Shown here: positions 59,279-64,000 of the stretch, piece by piece
How positions within the stretch are numbered: position 1 is the stretch's first letter
Layout: each line of letters opens with the position of its first letter
Source: Ruminococcus sp. YE71
GTDB taxonomy: Bacteria > Bacillota > Clostridia > Oscillospirales > Ruminococcaceae
Reading direction: 5' to 3'
Length of the DNA stretch: 64,000 nt
Assembly: GCF_900119155.1 (NCBI RefSeq)
Contig: NZ_FPIR01000010.1
Coordinates: 25,672 to 89,671 of the forward strand
The notes under the pieces: generated by a model
Databases searched by the model: none
Seen by the model: the letters and a program-made list of their open reading frames with translations, nothing else
What the model was told of the DNA's origin: nothing
Position numbers and translations under genes: made by a program

Positions 59279-59297
59279 CGGTCTTAGAAACATGAAA

Positions 59298-59323
59298 GCC
59301 TGTCGTCCGTGAACGGCAGGCTT
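59298..59323 (-). terminator. Hairpin at the 3' end of the trkA/ktrA gene
   Basis: AGCCTGTCGT and ACGGCAGGCT pair (one G-U) just past the minus-strand stop. The T-run is weak on the minus strand, so it may be a 3' stability hairpin. Confidence 0.45.
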
Positions 59324-59329
59324 GTTTTA

Positions 59330-59977
59330 TTACTTGAGCAGCTTCTTGATGGACTCCTTCGTGCCGAGAACGAGTATCTTCTCGCCCTGAGCGAAACGGT
59401 GGTCGGGGCCAGGCAGAGCGTCGAACTGACGGTCGGACTTTATCGCCAGAACGTTTACGTTGTACTTCTGACGGACGTTCTGCTCGATGATAGTCTTGCC
59501 GTACCAGCTTTCGGGCACGTTGACCTCGTAAAGCGCGTAGTCGTCGCTGAGCTTGAAGTAGTCGAAGATACCCTCCGACCCGAAACGCATCGCAAAGCGC
59601 TCCGCAGTCTCGCGCTCGGTATAGATGACCTCATCCGCGCCGTTTCTCAGCAGGAATTTCTTATGAATATCGCGGCTCGCACGCGCGAAAACGTAGTGCG
59701 CACCCATCTCCTTCAGCAGGCAGGTGGTCTCCAGCGAGCTCTGGAAGTTATCGCCTATCGCCACGATGCAGACGTCGAAGTTGTTCACGCCCAGCTCCTC
59801 AACGAACTGAGGGTCGGTAGCGTCGCCTATCTGCGCGTCAGTGACGTATTTGAGCGCGTCGTTCACGCGGTCCTCGTTGATGTCGATAGCGAGCACCTCG
59901 TTATTCTGCTTTGTCAATGTTTTTGCCATATGCTTGCCGAACCTTCCGAGTCCGACAATAAGAAATGAACGAGCCAT
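59330..59977 (-). CDS. ktrA: TrkA/KtrA-type potassium uptake regulatory subunit
   Basis: 215 residues from ATG 59977 (GGAGGAAAGTGAA upstream). RCK_N Rossmann domain with GLGRFGKHMA (about 7-16) and the acidic D in AIDINEDR, then RCK_C. This cytosolic ring gates the K+ channel subunit in response to ATP/ADP or c-di-AMP (in RCK_C of KtrA-type proteins). It is the second gene after the pore subunit on the minus strand, separated by about 280 bases containing a dispersed repeat. Confidence 0.93.
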   Translation of the reverse strand: MARSFLIVGLGRFGKHMAKTLTKQNNEVLAIDINEDRVNDALKYVTDAQIGDATDPQFVEELGVNNFDVCIVAIGDNFQSSLETTCLLKEMGAHYVFARASRDIHKKFLLRNGADEVIYTERETAERFAMRFGSEGIFDYFKLSDDYALYEVNVPESWYGKTIIEQNVRQKYNVNVLAIKSDRQFDALPGPDHRFAQGEKILVLGTKESIKKLLK

Positions 59978-60020
59978 TTCACTTTCCTCCATTAAGTTTA
60001 TTTACTTTGTGCGGGTATTA

Positions 60021-60100
60021 GCCGGGGGAAACCTTTCTGAAGAAAGGTTCTCCCCCGGCCCCCCTTCCAAAGACTTTTAATATGTTGTTCGTTTGTTGTG
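60021..60100. repeat. Dispersed hairpin repeat (copy between ktrB and ktrA)
   Basis: GCCGGGGG-AAACCTTTCT and AGAAAGGTT-CTCCCCCGGC form a long near-perfect hairpin (60021-60059), followed by CAAAGACTTTTAATATGTTGTTCG, also seen inverted near 10473-10498. The core is shared with 31326-31355. It could act as a transcription or decay barrier in the operon. Confidence 0.75.
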
Positions 60101-60256
60101 GTCGGTAAGATAGTCCCTTGACATTTCAAGAGAGACCGTCTGAAAAACACACACAATGATGCGTTAACCACCATTGAACGTCTTTTTGCAGGCAGAAGCT
60201 ATCTATGAGTAGACGACCAACACAAAATGGTGAAGACGTTCTACAGCCGTAGCATA

Positions 60257-61630
60257 TCAACCTACCATTATTTTTTCTTCGGGGAGCTGGGATCTTGCGT
60301 GGACGCCGCTTCCTGCGAGCGAGACGATGAAAGTCAGACCGCCGATTCGGCCGAAGAACATCACGAGCGTCACGATGAACACCGACCAGTGGGACATCTG
60401 GGACGAGATGCCCATCGACAGACCGCAGGAGCTTATCGCCGACACCAGCTCGAACACCACAGGCGTGAGGTCGAGACCGTCGATAGCCGTGATAAATATT
60501 GCGCTGACCGTCACCACGATAAGATACAGGGTAGTCACGCAGCAAGCGTTTCTGACCGTTTCCTCGTCGATACGCCGCCCGAACAGCTCAACGCTCTTGC
60601 GCTTTCTGAACACGCTGACGATGGTCATGACCATGACTGTAAAAGTAGTGGTCTTGATACCGCAGGCAGTCGAGCCGGGAGCTCCGCCCACGAACATGAA
60701 CACAAGCATCATCATGATAGTTGCGGGCTTCAGTTCGGCGCAGACCAGCGGCGCAAAGCCCGCGTCGCGTCCCGAGGTCACAAGCATCGAGGACACGAGC
60801 ACCTTATCGCCGATGTGGTCAAGGTCGCGAAGGGTGTTGTTCCACTCAAGAAACAGCATCACGAGAAGTCCCACAATGTAGAAAATGAGCGTTATCACAA
60901 GGATTATCTTGCTTTGCAGGCGGTACTTTTTAAAGTGCAGCTTGTTAGTCCTGATGTCGTCCCAGGTCAGGTAGCCGATACCGCCGATGTTCAGCAGGAT
61001 TATCAGCGTGAGGTTCACCAGCAGGTCGGTGCGGACGGTTATCATCGAGCTGCCGGGCTCGAATCTGCCCATCAGGTCGATACCTGCCGTACAGAACGCC
61101 GAGATGGAGTGGAAGAGCGCGTAGAAAACGCCCAGCCCGAGCCCCAGCTTCGGCACGTAGTGGAAAGCGAGCAGCAGCGTGCCCACACCCTCAAAGATGA
61201 TAGTACCCTCAAGGATGAAGCGCGTCATCTTGACGATGCCGCCGCTGTTGATCCCGCTGACCGATTCGCGCATGGTAACGCGTTGTTTCAGACCTATTTT
61301 CCTGCTCGTGAATGACAGAGCGAATATCGCCATCGACATGAAACCGATACCGCCTATCTGGATGATGACGAGTATCACAGCCTGCCCGAAAAGCGACCAG
61401 TGGGTGTACACATCGTAAAGCATCAGACCCGTACCGCTTAGGGCGGAAGTCGCGGTGTAACAGCACTCCAGGTAGTTGGTGAACTGCCGCTCTCGCGAGC
61501 TTACGGGAAACATAAGTACCAGCGCCCCGACCAGTATCAGCAGCAGATACCCCCAGACGAGGTACTGTGTGAAGGTGAGTTTTCTCTTGAAGGCGGTGAA
61601 CTTATCTGCAATTCTTGAGACCTTTTCCAT
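60257..61630 (-). CDS. ktrB: Trk/Ktr potassium channel subunit (TrkH/KtrB family)
   Basis: 457 residues with four pore repeats; selectivity-filter segments such as SALSGTGLM, SAFCTAGI, VGGAPGSTACG and SSCGLSMG are visible. Imports K+ across the membrane with the TrkA/KtrA ring. First gene of the pair on the minus strand. Start ATG 61630 follows AAAAGAGAAAAGAG. Confidence 0.93.
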   Translation of the reverse strand: MEKVSRIADKFTAFKRKLTFTQYLVWGYLLLILVGALVLMFPVSSRERQFTNYLECCYTATSALSGTGLMLYDVYTHWSLFGQAVILVIIQIGGIGFMSMAIFALSFTSRKIGLKQRVTMRESVSGINSGGIVKMTRFILEGTIIFEGVGTLLLAFHYVPKLGLGLGVFYALFHSISAFCTAGIDLMGRFEPGSSMITVRTDLLVNLTLIILLNIGGIGYLTWDDIRTNKLHFKKYRLQSKIILVITLIFYIVGLLVMLFLEWNNTLRDLDHIGDKVLVSSMLVTSGRDAGFAPLVCAELKPATIMMMLVFMFVGGAPGSTACGIKTTTFTVMVMTIVSVFRKRKSVELFGRRIDEETVRNACCVTTLYLIVVTVSAIFITAIDGLDLTPVVFELVSAISSCGLSMGISSQMSHWSVFIVTLVMFFGRIGGLTFIVSLAGSGVHARSQLPEEKIMVG

Positions 61631-61698
61631 AAATCTCTTTTCTCTTTTCGCAACTTTCTTTCATTATAGTGTAAATTAGTGTATAATCGTTCCTCATA

Positions 61699-61727
61699 AT
61701 TATACACCCGAGAGGCGGAAATGTCAA
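61699..61727 (-). promoter_or_regulatory. Promoter of the ktrB-ktrA operon
   Basis: On the minus strand: TTGACA (61727-61722), 17-bp spacer, TATAAT (61704-61699). Confidence 0.85.
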
Positions 61728-61804
61728 GCATTTAACCGTTTCTTAACGAAAAATAGAGACTGGCATAATAAATCCACTGTCCTGCCGCCTCGGGCGGATT
61801 TTAT

Positions 61805-62240
61805 TACAGAAAAGTTACAGGAAAATATTTGGACTGTTGAAAAAATCGGCTCCAAACGCAAAAAAATGTTGAAAACCCTGTTGAAACTGTTAAAAACTCA
61901 CGCTATAAACGCTTTTTTAAACATCAGGGTTTTCAAACAACAGTTTAAAGTCCCCCTACAGGGACAGTTGAAAACCTTCCGAAAGTGTGAACAATTTTCT
62001 AAAAGTACAGAAAATCGGCGTTTTCAGCGTGTTTTTGCCCAAAAACCAATTTTTTCGCACAGAAAATGCCATGTAACCTCACGGTTACGAAAGAGTTACA
62101 GCCAAATATTCGTACAGTTGAGAAACTCTTTGAATGATCCAAATAATGTTGAAAAAGCTGTTGAAACTGTTAAAAACCCATGCAAATAAACACTATTTTG
62201 ATTCAACAGCTTTCAAAAGGCTGTTGAAAAGTCCGTATTT
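61805..62240. repeat. Duplicated hairpin-forming non-coding element
   Basis: Two imperfect copies (about 61812-61945 and 62093-62230) share GTTACAG, AAATATT, CAGTTGA/CTGTTGA, ATGTTGAAAA and CTGTTGAAACTGTTAAAAAC. In each copy the segment after ATGTTGAAAA pairs with a downstream segment: ACCCTG with CAGGGT in copy 1, AGCTG with CAGCT in copy 2. No protein frame of note. These are the main content of the 700-base gap between ktrB and the deaminase. Confidence 0.65.
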
Positions 62241-62285
62241 TCACCCCCACTGTAATTTCTTTGTAACCAAATCCGTAACCGTTTC

Positions 62286-62314
62286 TTGACAACGCAAAGA
62301 TAACCTGTTATAAT
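62286..62314 (+). promoter_or_regulatory. Promoter of the MTA/SAH deaminase
   Basis: TTGACA (62286-62291), 17-bp spacer, TATAAT (62309-62314). Confidence 0.85.
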
Positions 62315-62352
62315 AGAAATATAAAAATTATTTTTAGAAAACGGTGATATAT

Positions 62353-63627
62353 ATGATAAGGATCAAAAATGCACTCGTAATGCCCATGACAGACGGCATA
62401 GCTATCGAAAAGGGCGAGGTTTGGACAGAGGGTGACAAGGTCGCATTCGTCGGTCAGCCAGACGCGAAAAAGTTCGCAGACACGCGGTTTGAGCGCGAGA
62501 TCGACGCTGACGGCGGACTCGTGATGCCCTCCTTCAAGAACGCGCACACCCACTCTGCGATGACCTTCCTGCGCTCCTACGCCGACGACCTCCCGCTTCA
62601 GGAATGGCTTTTCAACAAAATTTTCCCGATGGAAGCGAAGCTGACGGGCGACCACATCTACTGGCTCTCAAAGCTGGCGATCCTCGAATACCTCACAAGC
62701 GGCGTGACAGCCTCCTTCGATATGTATTTCGAGCCCGACGCTTACGTGAAAGCCAACATCGAGAGCGGTTTCCGCACAGTGCTCTGCGGCTCGATAGCGG
62801 GCGAACCCTCGAACCTCGACAGGCTCGACGGCTATATGCAGAAATTCAACGGCATCAGCCCCCTCATCAGCTACAGACTCGGTTTCCACGCCGAGTACAC
62901 CGCAAGCTACGAACTGCTCGAAGGCATGGCCGAACTCGCGAAGAAATACCGTCAGGGCGTCTCCACCCACAACTCCGAGACCGCCAAGGAAGTCCGCGAG
63001 TGTATTGAAAAATACGGCAAGACCCCGACCGAACTGTTCGACAGTCTGGGGCTGTTCGAGTTCGGAGGAAGCAGCTTCCACTGCGTTCACCTGTCGGATA
63101 ACGACATCAGCATTTTCCGCGACAGAGGGCTGTACGCGGTCACCTGCCCGGGCTCGAATTCAAAGCTGGCGAGCGGTATCGCACCCATCGTGAAGATGCA
63201 CGACGCAGGCGTGAAACTGGCGGTCGGCACCGACGGACCTTCCTCCAATAACTGCCTCGATATGTTCCGCGAGATGTTCCTCATGACCGCGCTCCAGAAG
63301 CTGAAACTGGACGACGCGGCGGCGTGCCCTGCCCAGTGGGTGCTGGAAGCTGCGACGACAGGTTCGGCGCACGCGATGGGACTTGAGGACTGCGATAACC
63401 TTGCTGAGGGCAAGCAGGCAGACCTCATCATCATCGACCTGAATCAGCCGAATATGCAGCCGCTGAATTCGATCGCGAATAATATAGTATATAGCGGCAG
63501 TAAGCAGAATGTGATGCTGACGATGTGTGCAGGTAAAGTCCTGTATGAACGCGGCGAATTCAACATAGGCACAGACCCCCGCGAGATCTACGCAAAAGCC
63601 AACGAGATCATAACCTCAATGAGCTAA
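62353..63627 (+). CDS. mtaD: 5-methylthioadenosine / S-adenosylhomocysteine deaminase-like amidohydrolase
   Basis: 424 residues. Metal-dependent amidohydrolase with HxH in FKNAHTHSAM (H65, H67), Gly/His region STHNSET, HCVHLSDND, and catalytic Asp in GTDGPSSNN. It is most like MtaD-type deaminases, which convert SAH and MTA to inosyl derivatives in methionine-cycle salvage; other N-heterocycle deaminases are close relatives. ATG 62353 was chosen; GTG 62344 is possible. The gene has its own promoter and is followed by a dispersed repeat. Confidence 0.85.
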   Translation: MIRIKNALVMPMTDGIAIEKGEVWTEGDKVAFVGQPDAKKFADTRFEREIDADGGLVMPSFKNAHTHSAMTFLRSYADDLPLQEWLFNKIFPMEAKLTGDHIYWLSKLAILEYLTSGVTASFDMYFEPDAYVKANIESGFRTVLCGSIAGEPSNLDRLDGYMQKFNGISPLISYRLGFHAEYTASYELLEGMAELAKKYRQGVSTHNSETAKEVRECIEKYGKTPTELFDSLGLFEFGGSSFHCVHLSDNDISIFRDRGLYAVTCPGSNSKLASGIAPIVKMHDAGVKLAVGTDGPSSNNCLDMFREMFLMTALQKLKLDDAAACPAQWVLEAATTGSAHAMGLEDCDNLAEGKQADLIIIDLNQPNMQPLNSIANNIVYSGSKQNVMLTMCAGKVLYERGEFNIGTDPREIYAKANEIITSMS

Positions 63628-63659
63628 CGCCCCTTCCGAGCTCAAAATAAAAGACCAAA

Positions 63660-63785
63660 ACAAATGAGCTTCGATCCCGTGGGTCAAGCGCCACCGCGCT
63701 TGGCAGAGTCCAGAGGCGGCAGCCTTTGGTCAAGAGCCCGAGAGTGAAACTCTCGATTTCGCCAAAGGCGAAAAAGCCCCCCAAA
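63660..63785. repeat. Dispersed repeat, copy 2 (partner at 54070)
   Basis: Contains the blocks GCCACCGCG, CTTTGGTCAAGAGC, GAGAGTGAAACTCTCG and TTTCGCCAAAGGCGAAA in the order of the copy at 54070-54215. Non-coding. Confidence 0.75.
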
Positions 63786-64000
63786 AAAAAGCGTACGCCC
63801 GAACATAAAATCGGCAAATCCCGAGAAAACGCCAAAAAAGTCGCAAACCAAAAGACCCAAACACATTATCAAGAACACATATGATTTGCCTATTTTATTT
63901 TGGCGAGAGAGCGCAAGCGATTCGAGCCAAACCCCCGAGCCGCTCGCCAAGAGCGGCAATAGACCCACACCCCCAAAACCACCCGAAAAACCGGCAAGAA
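63786..64000. other. Right-edge non-coding sequence
   Basis: No gene recognised. A-rich with short GC blocks (GGCGAGAGAGCGC, GCCGCTCGCCAAGAGCGGC); a small hairpin CCGCTC/GAGCGG lies near 63940-63955. It may be further repeat sequence. Confidence 0.35.

Overview
The window looks like chromosomal DNA of a cellulolytic gut or rumen Firmicute close to Ruminococcus (Oscillospiraceae). Supporting signs are a secreted GH5 endoglucanase, several large secreted proteins that share one C-terminal module, class A RNase P RNA, strong AGGAGG ribosome binding sites, and near-consensus sigma-A promoters that almost all have exactly 17 bp between TTGACA-like and TATAAT-like boxes. The genus is inferred from gene content, not from a marker gene.

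Layout. 1-2000: left edge of a decayed mobilizable element, with a 5'-truncated mobC and a relaxase reading frame fused to the end of a tyrosine recombinase. 2.2-6.8 kb: alpha/beta hydrolase, ComM-type AAA+ protein and phosphoglucomutase. 6.9-10.1 kb (minus): a large secreted protein gene broken by a nonsense codon, a 213-bp MITE and a poly-A frameshift. 10.5-12.5 kb (minus): cysteine desulfurase and TtcA-like tRNA thiolation enzyme. 13.1-22.7 kb (plus): an eight-gene operon with NifD-like and NifK-like subunits, a complete oligopeptide-type ABC importer and an O-acetylhomoserine sulfhydrylase. 22.8-26.9 kb (minus): arsenic operon arsR, a C_GCAxxG_C_C protein, acr3, arsD, arsA. 27.2-29.9 kb: GH5 cellulase and an S51 peptidase. 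30-31.3 kb: a cation:proton antiporter behind a fluoride riboswitch. 31.5-33.6 kb: ECF sigma factor with a membrane-anchored serpin. 33.8-37.7 kb: TetR and a MacB/FtsX-type ABC transporter. 37.9-43.3 kb: HAD phosphatase and two BspA-type leucine-rich-repeat secreted proteins, one broken, one intact. 43.5-44.1 kb: integrase remnant beside tRNA-Leu(CAA). 44.2-50.8 kb: GNAT acetyltransferase, ABC-2 exporter with an S41 peptidase, aminotransferase. 51.2 kb: rnpB. 51.7-54.0 kb: sortase substrate, sortase and membrane protein. 54.4-59.2 kb: ClpE-like ATPase and a two-component pair separated by a lipoprotein gene. 59.3-61.6 kb: Trk/Ktr potassium uptake. 62.4-63.6 kb: MTA/SAH deaminase. Several dispersed repeats occupy the gaps.

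How genes work together. The most interesting unit is the NifDK-like operon. The pairing of a nitrogenase-like reductase with an importer and a MetY-type sulfhydrylase suggests sulfur scavenging: import of an organic sulfur compound, reductive release of a thiol, and capture of that thiol on O-acetylhomoserine to make methionine. This resembles methylthio-alkane reductase systems but is inferred from context; no NifH-like reductase is encoded in the window. A second unusual unit is the ECF sigma factor translationally coupled to a protein with an anti-sigma-like N-terminus, one membrane helix and an external serpin domain, which could sense proteases.
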